Positions 10,760 through 22,500 of a stretch of DNA of 64,000 nt are shown one piece after another. The notes beneath the pieces were generated by a model. It was given only the letters and a program-made list of their open reading frames with translations, ran no database searches and was not told the origin of the DNA. The translations under genes were made by a program, and so were the position numbers. The DNA comes from Begonia masoniana (taxonomy: Eukaryota > Streptophyta > Magnoliopsida > Cucurbitales > Begoniaceae). The DNA lies in NCBI GenBank assembly GCA_022432975.1, contig CM039514.1, positions 6,617,519 to 6,681,518 of the forward strand, read 5' to 3'. Every line of letters starts with the position of its first letter. Position 1 is the stretch's first letter.

Positions 10760-11999
10760 ATATAAGGTTTTAAAGTACAAAGATTCATACTTTCAAAACC
10801 AAATTTGTAACATCATGATCACTGCTTAATAGTAAACTTTTGTTTGCTTTGAGCAAAGGCGGACACAATTTTACTCTTGGCATGTCATTTAAATCTTACA
10901 CTTAAATTTTATACCTTGGCATAACATGTCATTCATTCATCAATTCATATAATCTATTTATTTAATTAAAAATATTATGCATAATAATTATACCTATGAA
11001 TGAGATGTAAATGACACGCAAAATATAATATTTAAGTGTAAAATTAGTGGGTAAACATAACATTACTCTATTTTTTACTATTGATTTTCATTGCTACACC
11101 AGTTATCGAGTAATATATAAGTGAGACGTCATGAGATAAAATAGAACGAAAACTGATAGTGTAAACCTCAAAAAAAAAAGATAGATTTCCAACACTGCTC
11201 ATATTTAAAAAAATATGTTTACAAAAACAATTTCTAAACATGTTTTTAAAAACTCTTTTCAGAAGCAATTTTTCATCTAATTTTATTTGAAAAAAAATTG
11301 AAGTTTACGAGAATAGTCAAAACTATATTCACAATTTTTTTAAAAAATAAGAAACTAAAATTTATTGACTTTTTGTTTTGCAGAGTTAGCCACATATGTC
11401 TTATTTCCACTTTGTCTAACAACTCCTTGGAATTAGAAACCATTAGAGAACTATTTAGTTGGAGACCATATAATAAGAATTAATAATTCGTGCAAGTAAT
11501 GTGACAAATTATAAATAGATAATTAATTATATTAATTGCCCTTTAACTGTACTAATTTTTGTATGACACGTCATTGAATTAGAATATAATAAAAAAATAA
11601 ATATAATATTATTCTAATAAAAATATAATTGATGCATTATGTGGCCCATAAACAACATATGGTCGGCCCAATAGTATTTTAAATTAGTTATTTTCTAATT
11701 AATTTGCCTAATTAATTATTTCTAAATTACCCGTTTATTTAAGTAATTGTTTTCCTAAAAAGTAATACTACGTTTACTCTGTTATTCTATTTTCTAAGTA
11801 TAATTTCTAAAATGTCAAACAAATATTTATGCAATTAATGTAATAAAGCAATTATTTATATAATTTATTACATTAATCATTATTTGTCACATCAGTAAAT
11901 ACGTTTAAAGAGTAGAATAAGATGATAAACGTAACATTATTCTTTTTTAAATTATTAAAAAAAATTTAAAAATCTTCTCAAAATTTTCTCATAAGACTT
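10760..11999. other. AT-rich spacer, no supported gene
   Basis: Low-complexity AT-rich DNA. Short ORFs at 11068-11268 and 11298-11483 have no recognisable domain and look like chance. Two segments of about 60 bp around 10880-11060 are partly inverted copies of each other (ATGACATG/AAATTTTA themes), perhaps a decayed miniature element. Confidence 0.5.
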
Positions 12000-12374
12000 T
12001 GTGATGACCCGGATATGTACGTATGATTACGACTGCGGGCCAAACCTCGAGTTGCGGGGTGGATCCTGGACTCGAGTATAGGTGAATCCCGGGTCGTAAA
12101 GAGGAGGTCGTCACAATCCCACATCTCTTGGGGAAGTATATGGAAATGAAACATATGTAAGGAAACCCTCCCAAGATAGTAAGAAGCGTTTTGGAGCACA
12201 ATTGACAATGGATCCCATAAGAACTCCGAAGTTAAAATTATTTCGGCAAGAGTAGTGCCAAGTTGGGTGACCGACTGGGAAGTCCTCGTCAAACAAAGCC
12301 GTGAGTGGAGGATATTGGGTTACGACCCAATCCCCATAACGAACAATATCTTACTGGAAAAATGGGTCGTTACA
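12000..12374 (+). mobile_element. Solo LTR of a Cassandra-type TRIM retrotransposon
   Basis: A 375-bp unit begins TGTGATGACCCGG and ends GGGTCGTTACA. It matches the LTRs of the array at 53681-55845 in length and order, including GGAAATGAAACATATG and a 5S rRNA-like block. Cassandra elements are small non-coding LTR elements known for 5S promoter sequence in the LTR. No internal domain is attached, so this is a solo LTR. The 5-bp flanks (GACTT and CTCTT) are not an exact duplication, which suggests an older insertion; it is also clearly more diverged than the array copies. Confidence 0.88.
12210..12290 (+). ncRNA. 5S rRNA-like segment inside the Cassandra solo LTR
   Basis: GGATCCCATAAGAACTCCG, AAGTTAA, AGAGTAGTGCC and TTGGGTGACC followed by TGGGAAGTCCTCG match the middle and 3' half of plant 5S rRNA, including the box A and box C region of the internal Pol III promoter. 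Box A is altered here (AAATTATTT after AAGTTAA), so Pol III activity is doubtful. It is not a functional ribosomal 5S gene. Confidence 0.8.
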
Positions 12375-12616
12375 CTCTTTTTCAAAACGATAGTTTTGAA
12401 TTTCCTTGATTTATCTTTTCAATCTTCTACAAGATTGTCTCCATACAAAATTATGAGAGAAATAATATACAAAATATATTTTATAATCAACATTAATAAA
12501 CGAATCTATTGTTTTGAGTATAAATATTAAGATAATGTCAAACGTGCACTATAAAAAATTACACTACGATGTATCGTTCATTCATTCATAGATGAATATT
12601 TGTGACAACTATTAAA
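12375..12616. other. Short AT-rich spacer
   Basis: Flanking DNA between the Cassandra solo LTR and the SIRE-like element. It ends in TTAAA (12612-12616), the left target duplication of that element. Confidence 0.7.
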
Positions 12617-12893
12617 TGTTGACTTAAATTATGTTTAAGTCTAACGATGTTTTTGATGATGTGTTTTTAAGTAGTGTAATTTGATTGAGATTATGTTGAT
12701 GAGAATAATAAGCTGATTATTGAATTCAATATATGAGATTAATGAATAAATAAATAATTATGTTATTTGCATTTATCTTGAAATGCCCTTTGAAAAGGGT
12801 ATTTTAGTTGTCTAACAAATCTATCAAGTGTTCAGAGTTCAATAGCAAAACAGGGCTGAAAAAAAGAGAATGAACTCTACATCCACCGAAGAC

Positions 12894-13076
12894 TTCTTCC
12901 ACCAGCTAAACAACAAAATTCACATCTACCGCTGGCTCTTCAAAGTTTACTTCTTCTACCAGCTAAACGATAAAATTCACATCTACCGCTGGCTCTTCAA
13001 AGAAGACTTCTTCCACCAGCTAAATGACAAAATTCACATCTACTGCTGGCTCTTCAAAGAAGACTTCTACCGATAG
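12894..13076 (+). repeat. 57-bp tandem repeat, 3 copies, with hairpin potential
   Basis: Each unit holds CCAGC, the loop-like TAAACGACAAAATTC, and GCTGG, so a 5-bp stem can close around it. The next segment (13106-13140) has GCCAG, then CAAAACGACAAAAG, and CTGGC as another stem with a different sequence. The repeats are in U3, upstream of the TATA box. They translate openly in one frame, but that is a by-product of the period being a multiple of three. Confidence 0.85.
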
Positions 13077-13505
13077 CTAAACGACAAAGAAGAACTTCTA
13101 CCGCCAGCAAAACGACAAAAGTCTACATCCACCACTGGCTCTACTGAAGACTTCTACCGATGGAATTCTGAAGACTTCTACCGATGGAATTTTGAAGACT
13201 TCTACCGATGGAATTTTGAAGACTTCTACGGATGGTATTTTAAAGACACATCTACCTATGGCTGTTCAAGCATTGTAAAGAATAACATCTACCGGTGAAC
13301 AGTATCTTCCGCCAGATTTTAAAAATACCGCGAAGCTACAGTCATAGTCGCCCAGAGCTTTAACTCCTGTCCATTAATGGCGAAGCACGAAAGCAACTTC
13401 AGAACGCAATGGCTAGCTGTCTAAGTACGGATGCTTCTCCAACGGCAATATTTTTTCCATATCCAGATAGAAGCATTCAAGTATTGAAGCCGATTATAGA
13501 TAGAG

Positions 13506-13513
13506 TATAAAAG
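13506..13513 (+). promoter_or_regulatory. TATA box of the copy 1 5' LTR
   Basis: TATAAAAG lies 500 bp before the LTR end; the same box is at 35628-35635 in the 3' LTR. Expected transcription start is near 13540. Confidence 0.7.
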
Positions 13514-14005
13514 AGAAGAAAGAAGCTCGGAAAAAGAACTTTTGCTGAAATTAATCTTGAAACCCTAACGAGCCATATTCAAGCAATACTCTGTATTTTT
13601 TCTCTACATCTCTCTACTCTAAAACTTGAGATTTGATTTTTGAGAGAGTGTAGCGTGTGTTGAAAAAATTACATCCTACTGTAAAAGTGTAAAGGCTGTG
13701 GATTGTCGCCCGTGAAGAGCAATCCAGTTGTTGTAAAGGCAGTAGATCGACGCCCGGAAAGTTCGATCTGGTTTTCTCGTGAGGAGAAGGAAAGAATCTT
13801 CAAGGGGAGCCTTGAAGCGTGGACGTAGGCAAGCTTAGCCGAACCACGTTAAAAACTGTGGTGTCAATTTCTCTCTCTCTCATTTTTATTGTTTGATTAT
13901 TTGCTGTTTTCTTATTAGTTGAACATAAGAGAGAAATTGATTAGATTAACTAATTAAGTTTAAAAAGTCTAATTTACCCCCCTCTTAGACAAATACGATC
14001 CTACA

Positions 14006-14020
14006 ATTGTTATCAGAGAG
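14006..14020 (+). other. Mutated primer-binding site of SIRE-like copy 1
   Basis: ATTGTTATCAGAGAG follows the LTR directly. Compared with TGGTATCAGAGC it has lost the second G of TGG and the final C, so priming by tRNA-iMet would be weakened. Confidence 0.75.
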
Positions 14021-14261
14021 GGTTAAATTGTCACGCCCCTAATACTGTACCCGTATTTCCCGTACTATATATTTTTTTTTGAAATATTTAAAATAAACTC
14101 TAAGCGGAACCTAAACCGAAATCGAAACCAGAATCGAAATCGGAATTTAAATCTAACTTTTTAAAACATTTAAAACAATTTAAAACTATTAAATTAAAAC
14201 CAATTTCAATTAAAACAAATGGGAGGGCAATTCAGTCATTCTACCAAAGAAAGGAAGGCAG

Positions 14262-14395
14262 CGCCCGATCGCTGCCCTATGCAGCGATCGCAGCGCTCGA
14301 TCGCTGCGCGCTGCAGCGACTGCAGCGCCCGATCGCTGCAATATGCAGCGATCAGTCGCTGCGCGCTGCAGCGCTCGATCGCTGTACGCCTCACG
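14262..14395. repeat. GCAGCGATCG / CGATCGCTGC palindrome cluster
   Basis: Repeated GCAGCGATCGC, GCTCGATCGCTGC and related words form overlapping short inverted repeats, GC-rich in an AT-rich LTR. The homologous stretch in the other LTR is 21495-21690, longer and rearranged. Confidence 0.8.
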
Positions 14396-15203
14396 CCCCG
14401 TCGTTGCCTTTGCTCTCTGTATAAAATGCTCTCTGGAATTACACTTAATCAATACTCTCTGGAATCCGATTCCAGAGAGCAATTCTTCACCTATTTAACA
14501 CCACTACATCAATAAACACAATAAACTTACCACTTCCACTCAACCCAAAATGTATCTTAAACTCAACCGACTTGCAGCGGACTTTGCGAAATCCAACTGC
14601 GTGGGTAGCTCTAAAAACCGAGCATATCCGTAACCATCCTAAAACCATCAAAAACATTCCCATAACGTTTAAACCAAAACATTTTCTATATACAGTTTAC
14701 CAAAACATTTGAAACAGTTCTAAAACGTTTAAAAATGTTAAAACAAAACCTATCAACTACCAGAACCAAGCATCCTAATATGTCTATACAACCAACAGCC
14801 CAAAATGTCCCAAAACCCTCAAAATCTATACATAGTGTCCCCACGGGCCAGATAAGCTTCGACTGCACAACACACCACCACAAGCCATCCTCCGTCAACT
14901 GCCGTCACTCCTCAGGTGGAGGGATCTCGTCCTCACCTGGCTCTATGTCACCTACACCATACAATACACTATGAGATGAAATCCCAGTAAGGTCTACGTA
15001 AATGCAATGCATGTTGTGCGTATGAGTTCGATAAATCATGCTTGTTTTCTTTACTATGCAATGCTCAATAGGTGTCACCGAGATCCTATCCTTCTAACCG
15101 GAGAGAGCTCATCCAGCGGGCGGACTACTCTTTCCAGCTAGAAGCGGGGGGTGCACGCTTACAACACGTACAGCCGTGCCTGAGCCCCACCTCGCGTGAC
15201 CCA

Positions 15204-15315
15204 TACGCCTTTCGGCCAATACGCCTTTCGACCAATACGCCTTTCAGCCAATACGTCTTTCGACCAATACGCCTTTCGGCCAATACGCCTTTCGGCCAAT
15301 AAGCCTTTCGGCCAA
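15204..15315 (-). repeat. 16-bp minisatellite, 7 copies
   Basis: Units start at 15204, 15220, 15236, 15252, 15268, 15284 and 15300. The element-sense unit is TTGGCCGAAAGGCGTA, able to fold as GCC-GAAA-GGC. Three of the seven units carry substitutions in the CGG of the stem. Confidence 0.93.
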
Positions 15316-16569
15316 TGCTATGCTTTACGTTATCTTTAAAACTCTGTGCGGAAGTTCATTTTCATGCTTTTCTTTAAAACAAGTGATGCGTGAACAGTTC
15401 AATATCTTAAAGTAAACAAACAATAACGTGTACCATCAAGACCGTAAAGCGTAAACTATAAACCCTAAAACCTAGCTACCCAAACCAAATACAATTAAAC
15501 AAACGCATCTCCAAAACTCCTCGAGACGACATTCGACGTACGGTGTAGCCCAATCGGCCAAAGAAGATCACGAGAACTTACCTCGTGTCCAAAGCAGCTC
15601 AAGCTCCGTCCACGAGCGTTGTTTGTCTGAAGCAAACACAATTTCGACGTTAAAACTAATTTAAGCTTCTAAACGTCCAAATTAATAAAACCTTAACTAA
15701 AGAATTTCTTAAAGCTCCTAACTTAATTATTCGAAGCATATCGATGAACAATTTACGATAGATAGCTCGAAACTACAATTTACGAGTTTTTTCCTAAAAC
15801 TCGAAAATTCTAAAATTCTAATATTCATCCATAATCATCTAAATTCGTCCAATACGTTCAATATATACTTAATCACAGTAAACCTATTAATTTCGGACCC
15901 TAAATCGCGTTTTAAATCGAAACCCTAAACGAACCTAATTGTTTAAAACTCCGAAATCATCGAAATAAAAGCTCTAAGATTGTAGGTTCATACCTAGAAC
16001 GTCGATTGGAGGAGAAAGCGTGAAGAAAAATGAAGCGAACGGAGGTCGGATCGGAGAGATTAGTCGCGGGCAGGGAGGAGAAGTCGAGGGTTTGCTTCTC
16101 TGGAGAACGATTTTCAAATGAAAATCGTTAAGGCATTTTGCCTTAAGTAATTAATAATTAATTAATGCTAAATGACGATTTTGCCCTTCCTCTAAATTTT
16201 CTATTTGTTTCGTCATTCGTTTCTTTAATCGTCCAACGATTCGACTTTTCCATCTTTCCACATTTTGCCAATAAGTCCAACTTATTATTTGAGATTTAAT
16301 AAAACTGTCAGTTCGCAAAACGGACCCTGTTTTCTATTTTAACTAAAACGCCCTTTATATTACGAGAAATGTAATTACTCGGAATATAGCGTTTAATCTC
16401 CAAAAATTCTCATAATTTTCTTAAAATTCCTATTAATCGTTAGGATCGTAATGACGCTTTCTCTTCGTAAAACGGACCTGATTTGACATATTTACAAAAA
16501 TGTCACATATATAATAAAATATGAATATAATATATTAAATCCAAAAATCCGTACAAGCCGGATATTACA

Positions 16570-16584
16570 TTCCACCCACCTTAT
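16570..16584 (-). other. Polypurine tract of the nested Ty3 element
   Basis: On the minus strand TAAGGTGGGTGGAA precedes the 3' LTR start TGTAATATCC directly. Confidence 0.75.
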
Positions 16585-16609
16585 TTAGAATTTTGTCCAC
16601 AAAATTAAA

Positions 16610-19532
16610 TCATACAAATAGCTCAGGATAACTAGTCATCATATCCTGCTGTCGCTCCCAAGTAGCCTCTTCCACCTCATGATTCTGCCATAGGAATTTG
16701 ACTAACGGAATTTCTTTGTTGCGCAATACCTTGATGGAAGTCTCCAAAATACGTACCGGCCTCTCCTCGTAAGTCAAGGTAGGCTGTACCTCGATCTCTG
16801 TAGTCTCCACGACATGTGATGGATCACGTAGACATCATCGAAGCATAGATACGTGGAATACGTCGTGGATACCCTCCATAGAAGCCGGAAGCTGTAATCT
16901 GTACGCCAACTTCCCGATCCTCTTCAGAATAGGAAAGGGCCCCACATAACGAGGGTTTAACTTACCCCTCCTTCCGAATCTCGCAACGCCTTTAAACGGA
17001 GAAACTTTAAAGTAAACCTCGTCACCTACCTCGAACTCAAGCTCTCTCCGTCTAGTGTCAGCATAGCTCTTCTGTCGGCTCTGAGCTACCTCGATACGCT
17101 GTCGGATAATGGAAATCTTCTCTGCCGTTTGCTGTAGAATCTCAGAACCAACGATGCTGGCCTCGCCAACCTCGTCCTAGTATAACGGAGATCTACACTT
17201 CCGACCATACAACGCCTCATACGGAGCCATGCCAATAGTAGCCTGGAAGCTGTTGTTGTACGAGAACTCGATCAGTGGCAAATACCTGCTCCACGATCCC
17301 TGAAACTCCAGCACACATGCTCTGAGCATATCCTCCAGAATCTGATTCGTCCTCTCTGTCTGTCCATCAGTCTGAGGATGAAATGCGGTGCTGAAATTAA
17401 GCTGAGTCCCCATAGCTTTGTACAGACTCTTCCAGAACTTCGAGGTAAATCTCGGATCTCTGTCTGAGACAATAGAAATTGGCACTCCGTGCAGTCTGAC
17501 AATCTCCTGCACATAAAGCTCGGCGAGCTGATCCATAGAAGATGTCATCCTCACAGATAAGAAGTGGGCCGACTTGGTCAATCGGTCCACAATAACCCAT
17601 ATGTCGTCATGGCCCTTCGTCGTCCTCGGGAGCCCCACAATGAAATCCATGGAGATCTGCTCCCACTTCCACTCCGGAATCGGCAGTGGCAATAACGTTC
17701 CGGCCGGTCTCTGGTGCCTCTGCCTTCACCTGTTGACATACTAAACAGGTCTCAACGTACTTGGCAACCTCCCTCTTCATGTTCGGCCACCAGAAGTGTT
17801 GTTTCAAATCCCGGTACATCTTGGTACTTCCCGAGTGCACAGAATATGCCGAAGAATGTGCCTCGGCCAAAATATCCTTCTTCAGATCCTCGTCGTTAGG
17901 CACGTACCACCTATGCCTGAACTTCAGAATACCATCATCTGATAAGTGGAAATCCGACGAGTCTCCCAATGTCATGCTGGATCGAAGCTCCTCACACTCC
18001 GTATCACTCTGTTGAGCCTCACGTATCCGATCCAGAATAGTCGGCCTGAGAGAAATGTTGGCGAGCATACTGGACAACTCTGCCACTATCTCCACGTCGA
18101 ACCTCTCAATCTCAGACCGTAGCGTAACTGACATCGCTGCTAATAGTGGCTGACTCGCAGAAGGCACTCTACTCAAGGCATCAGCAACCTTGTTCGCCTT
18201 CCCCGGATGGTACTTGATATCAAAATCATAATCTTTGACGAACTCAAGCCATCGTCTCTGTCGCATGTTCAGCTCCTTCTGCGTAAATAAGTACTTCAGG
18301 CTCTTGTGGTCGGAAAATATCTCGCACTGTTGCCCATATAAATAATGTCTCCATATCTTCAGTGCGAAGACCACAGCTGCTAACTCAAGGTCGTGCGTAG
18401 GGTAATTCTGCTCGTACGGCTTCAACTGCCGAGAAGCATATGCAATAACTCTCCCCTCCTGCATCAATACACAACCGAGTCCGACTCCAGATGCATCACA
18501 ATAAATACTGAACCTGACACCTTCCACAGGTAGCGCCAGTACTGGAGCGGTGGTCAATCTCTGCTTTAATTCCATAAAACTATCATCACAAGCAGCTGAC
18601 CATATAAATCTCTCGTTCTTCCGAGTCAATCGAGAAAGAGGAAGTGCGATCTTCAAAAATCTCTCTATAAACTTCCGATAATAACCGGCCAATCCGAGAA
18701 ATCCACGTACCTCACGTACGTTCTTCGGCTGTGGCCAATCTCTGACCACCTGAATCTTGCTCGGATCCACAGAAACTCTGTCCTGTGATATGATATGGCC
18801 AAGGAAGCTCACCCTGTCAAGCCAGAACTCGCACTTCGAAAACTTTGGATAGAGCTGGCGTTGACTCAGAATCCGTAAAACGATCCTCAGATGCTCCTCG
18901 TGCTCTTCCCTGGTCTTAGAGTAGATCAGGATATCGTCGATGAAAACCACCACGAACTTGTCCAGTTACTCCTTGAAGACACGGTTCATCAGATCCATGA
19001 ACGCTGCAGGGGCATTAGTAAGTCCAAAAGACATGACAAGGAACTCATAATGCCCATACCTCGTTCGGAATGCCGTCTTCTGAATATCATCTCTCCGGAC
19101 TTTCAGCTAATAATAACCCGAGCGCAGGTCGATCCTGGAAAATACTCGGGCTCCCTGTAGCTGATCAAACAGGTCATCGATCCGGGGCAACGGATACTTA
19201 TTCTTCACCGTGAGCTTATTCAGCTCCCTGTAATCAATGCACATCCTGAGGGTCCCGTCTTTCTTCTTGACAAACAGAACGGGCGCACCCCAAGGTGAAA
19301 CACTGGGTCGAATAAATCCCTTCTCTAACAGCTCATCAAGCTGAGTCCTCAGCTCTCTCAACTCAGCTGGTGCCAATCGATACGGGTTTTTAAACCTCGG
19401 TGCGGAGTTTGGATAGACATCAATAGTGAACTCGATCTCCCGGTCTGGCGGTAATCCGGGAAGATCATCAAGGAAAATCTCAGAGAACTCTCTGACAATA
19501 GGAATGTCGCTCGGCTTCACTCCGCTGAGCAA
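16610..19532 (-). pseudogene. Ty3 pol (RT, RNase H, integrase, chromodomain), broken
   Basis: Reading leftward, the RT N-terminus begins after the gag-protease stop ([33 protein letters not shown]). Stops occur at 19107-19109 (TAG after RIDLRSGYY), 18966-18968 (TAA before the FIDDILIYS active site), 17177-17179 (TAG after GRKCRSPLY) and 16835-16837 (TGA after VSMLR). A one-base insertion near 17715, after [10 protein letters not shown], shifts the integrase frame. RNase H (YCDASG), the integrase zinc site and D-D-E segments ([22 protein letters not shown]) and the tail EEATWERQQDM are all recognisable. The enzyme set is complete but cannot be made as one polyprotein. Confidence 0.93.
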
Positions 19533-21092
19533 CTAACAATCAAAGACAGAGGCCAAATAAATAGAGCACGCACCTTTGAACTGCTCGTTGACCTCCATAG
19601 AATAAGAGATAGGCGAGCTACTCAATCTGCTCATCGCCTGATAAGAAAACTCGGCTTTACCCGGGGGTCGGAAGGTCACAATCCCAGATCGACAATCGAT
19701 GGTGGCGAAGTGCTGTGATAGCCAATCCATCCCTAAAATAAGATCATAGTGCTCGATGCCCATAACAATAAGGCGAGCATAGAGGGTTCTGTCCCCAATC
19801 GAGATAACATTGCCCTGGACTACACGACCTGACTGCATACGCTCTCCTGAAGGTAGCATCACACTATACTCGCATTCTGCTAACTCAGGTGCAAGCCTCA
19901 ATCTCGACACACAAGCGGTGGAAACAAAAGAATGCGTAGCCCCCGTGTCTAATAAAGAAAATACAGGAACACCAGTAACCAATATAGTACCTGCTATCAC
20001 GGCAGGCTGATCCTCGTTATCAACATCTCCAGGCTCGATAAAAGCGAAGATACTGGGCATAACTCTCCTCTGATCACTGCCCGACTGATCTCGACCACGC
20101 TTCGGGCAGTCTTTAGCAAAATGGCCTGGCTCTCCACACCAATAACATACATTCGTGCCCATCCTGCACTGGCCTGTGTGCTCCTTCTGACATTTAGGGC
20201 AGGCAGGTGCCTGAGAAGCGCCCTGTACCTGCTTCCCCTTTCCCCGGTCGTTACCTCCCTCAAGAGGTCTCTTCACACCCCTCTGCTGCTGCTGAGGCTG
20301 TGCTCTCGGCTGCCAACCTCGGTTCAGTGACTGAGGTCGAATCTCTCGGAAGAAGCCCTTAGATGGATCCCTCGGTCTGGTAGAACTCTGCTCAACAGCC
20401 TCAATGTCGAGGGCTCTGGCCACTATCTCGTCGTAGGATACATTACGTACCCCTGATATCGTAAGGCGCATCCGGAACTCCTGGCCAAGTCCCTGTAAAA
20501 ATCGACGCACCTTGTCCTCGTTGACACTGACCTGCCGCGGTGCAAATCGAGACAGCGCCTCAAATCTCCTAACGTACTTGGCAATAGAAGCAGTCTGCCG
20601 CAACTGCATAAACTCGACCATCTTCGCCTCGCGAACGGTATGGCTGAAATATTTGTCGTAGAACAACTCTCTGAATTTCTCCCAGCCCATAATAGTCACA
20701 TCGGTGGTCGTCTTCACAGTGTCCCACCAAAATCGGGCATCTAAAGCTAGGTGGTAAGTCACCAACGCCACCCTCTCTCCATCCTCTATGCTAGCATACG
20801 CCAGCATGTCCTCCATAGTGCGAATCCACTCTTCAGCTGAAGAGGGATCTGTGGACTGTCCGCTGAATACGGGGGGCTGGAGCTTCTGAAATCTCTCCAT
20901 CCCACGGTTGAGCGAAGTGGCTGTCTCTCGGGCTCTAACGCCCTCTCGGTCTATCAAAGTACCCAGCTGTTGAGACTGTCTCTCCATCTGCTGAGCCTGT
21001 CTCTCCATATGCTGAGATTGCTGGGCAATAAAATACTTGAGGGTGTCAATCGTGTCGTCGTGGTCATCTCGGTCGTTTCGTGGACGCACCAT
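19533..21092 (-). CDS. Ty3 gag-protease
   Basis: This 519-residue frame holds the capsid-like retrotransposon gag region (residues about 75-240), a CCHC zinc knuckle CYWCGEPGHFAKDC near residues 315-328 and the aspartic protease motif LLDTGATHSFVS near 380-391. The start is the first ATG after the primer site, about 150 nt downstream of it, in a good context. A TAG (19533-19535) after SVFDC ends the frame just before RT; related elements read on without a stop here, so I treat it as a nonsense mutation rather than a natural gag-pol border. Confidence 0.9.
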   Translation of the reverse strand: MVRPRNDRDDHDDTIDTLKYFIAQQSQHMERQAQQMERQSQQLGTLIDREGVRARETATSLNRGMERFQKLQPPVFSGQSTDPSSAEEWIRTMEDMLAYASIEDGERVALVTYHLALDARFWWDTVKTTTDVTIMGWEKFRELFYDKYFSHTVREAKMVEFMQLRQTASIAKYVRRFEALSRFAPRQVSVNEDKVRRFLQGLGQEFRMRLTISGVRNVSYDEIVARALDIEAVEQSSTRPRDPSKGFFREIRPQSLNRGWQPRAQPQQQQRGVKRPLEGGNDRGKGKQVQGASQAPACPKCQKEHTGQCRMGTNVCYWCGEPGHFAKDCPKRGRDQSGSDQRRVMPSIFAFIEPGDVDNEDQPAVIAGTILVTGVPVFSLLDTGATHSFVSTACVSRLRLAPELAECEYSVMLPSGERMQSGRVVQGNVISIGDRTLYARLIVMGIEHYDLILGMDWLSQHFATIDCRSGIVTFRPPGKAEFSYQAMSRLSSSPISYSMEVNEQFKGACSIYLASVFDC

Positions 21093-21240
21093 AATTATAA
21101 AATTCCTATAAAAAGTTAAACAAATATTCTAAGAAACTAGAAATCGAATAAAGCTATAAACATACTTACAGTTGATGAAGAATGTCCGCGTAGTGGCTGT
21201 GCAGTCGAGCAGTCTACAGAACCGATTTTAAAACCCGGGG

Positions 21241-21252
21241 GCTCTGATACCA
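21241..21252 (-). other. tRNA-iMet primer-binding site of the nested Ty3 element
   Basis: Minus strand reads TGGTATCAGAGC, separated from the 5' LTR end TGACA by about 5 nt. This is the same 12-mer used by the Cassandra-type units at 53600-55470. Confidence 0.9.
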
Positions 21253-21494
21253 TAAATTGTCACGCCCCTAATACTGTACCCGTATTTCCCGTACTATATA
21301 TATATATATATTTTTAAATATTTAAAATAAACTCTAAGCGGAACCTAAACCGAAATCGAAACCAGAATCGAAATCGGAATTTAAATCTAAATTTTTAAAA
21401 CATTTAAAACAATTTAAAATTATTAAATTAAAACCAATTTCAATTAAAACAAATGGGAGGGCAATTCAGTCATTCTGCCGAAGAAAGGAAGGCA

Positions 21495-21690
21495 GCGCCC
21501 GATCGCTGCCCTATGCAGTGATCGCAGCGCTCGATCGCTGCGCGCTGCAGCGATCGCAGCGCCAGATCGCTGCAATGTGTAGCGATCAGTCGCTGCACGC
21601 TGTAGCGACTGCAGCGCCCGATCGCTGCAATATGCAGCGATCCGTCGCTGCGCACGATCGCTGCATTAGCAGCGCTCGATCGCTGTACGC
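21495..21690. repeat. GATCGCTGC palindrome cluster, expanded copy
   Basis: Counterpart of 14262-14395 with extra units such as GCAGCGATCGCAGCGCCAG and TGTAGCGATCAGTCGCTGC. GC-rich and self-complementary. Confidence 0.8.
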
Positions 21691-21991
21691 CTCACGCCCC
21701 GTCGTTGCCTTTGCTCTCTGGAATTACACTTAATCAATACTCTCTGGAATCCGATTCCAGAGAGCAATTCTTCACCTATTTAACACCACCACATCAATAA
21801 ACACAATAAACTTACCACTTCCACTCAACCCAAAATGTATCTTAAACTCAACCGACTTGCAGCGGACTTTGCGAAATCCAACTGCGTGGGTAGCTCTAAA
21901 AACCGAGCATATCCGTAACCATCCTAAAACCATCAAAAACATTCCCATAACGTTTAAACCAAAACATTTTCTATATACAGTTTACCAAAAC

Positions 21992-22359
21992 ATTTGAAAT
22001 AGTTCTAAAACGTTTAAAAATGTTAAAACATAACCTATCAACTACCAGAACCAAGCATCCTAATATGTCTATACAACCAACAGCCCAAAATGTCCCAAAA
22101 TCCTCAAAATCTATACATACTGTCCCCACGGGTCAGATAAGCTTCGACTGCGCAACACACCACCACAAGCCATCCTCCGTCAACTGCCATCACTCCTCAG
22201 GTAGAGGGATCTCGTCCTCACCTGGCTCTATGTCACCTACACCATACAATACACTATGAGATGAAATCCCAGTAAGCTCTACTAGATGCAATGCATGCTG
22301 TGCGTATGAGTTCAATAAATCATGCTTGTTTTCTTTACTATGCAATGCTCATAGGTGTC
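21992..22359. repeat. LTR segment duplicated at 23077-23440
   Basis: From ATTTGAAAT to AGGTGTC this block occurs twice in the same LTR, once on each side of the minisatellite; the other LTR (14029-16569) has it once. The second copy differs mostly by one-base contractions of short homopolymers. Confidence 0.9.
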
Positions 22360-22500
22360 ACCGAGAGCCTACCGAGATCCTAATTCCTTCTAAACCGGAG
22401 AGAGCTCATCCAGCGGGCGGACTACTCTTTCTAGCTAGAAGCGGGGGGTGCACGCTTACAACACGTACAGCCGTGCCTGAGCCCCACCTCGCGTGACCCA

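Larger units (their letters stand above)
12617..14005 (+). repeat. 5' LTR of SIRE-like copy 1 (1389 bp)
   Basis: Begins TGTTGACTTAAATT and ends ACGATCCTACA. It contains three 57-bp repeats (starts at 12901, 12958, 13015) and then a series of CTTCTACCGATGG repeats (13140-13240). The TATA box is at 13506. It is 52 bp shorter than the 3' LTR mainly because it has one 57-bp unit fewer. Confidence 0.95.
14029..16569 (-). repeat. 3' LTR of the nested Ty3 element (2541 bp)
   Basis: On the minus strand it starts TGTAATATCCGGC and ends GGGGCGTGACA. It carries a seven-unit 16-bp minisatellite (15204-15315), the palindrome-rich GCAGCGATCG cluster (14262-14395) and a perfect inverted repeat built on CTCTGGAATC (14455-14480). 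Confidence 0.93.

Noticed and set aside
12870..13076. ORFs of repeated HQLNDKIHIYRWLFKEDFF in the copy 1 LTRs (also 34875-35201)
   Set aside because: They come from the 57-bp LTR repeat, a multiple of three; they lie in U3 and end at the last unit.
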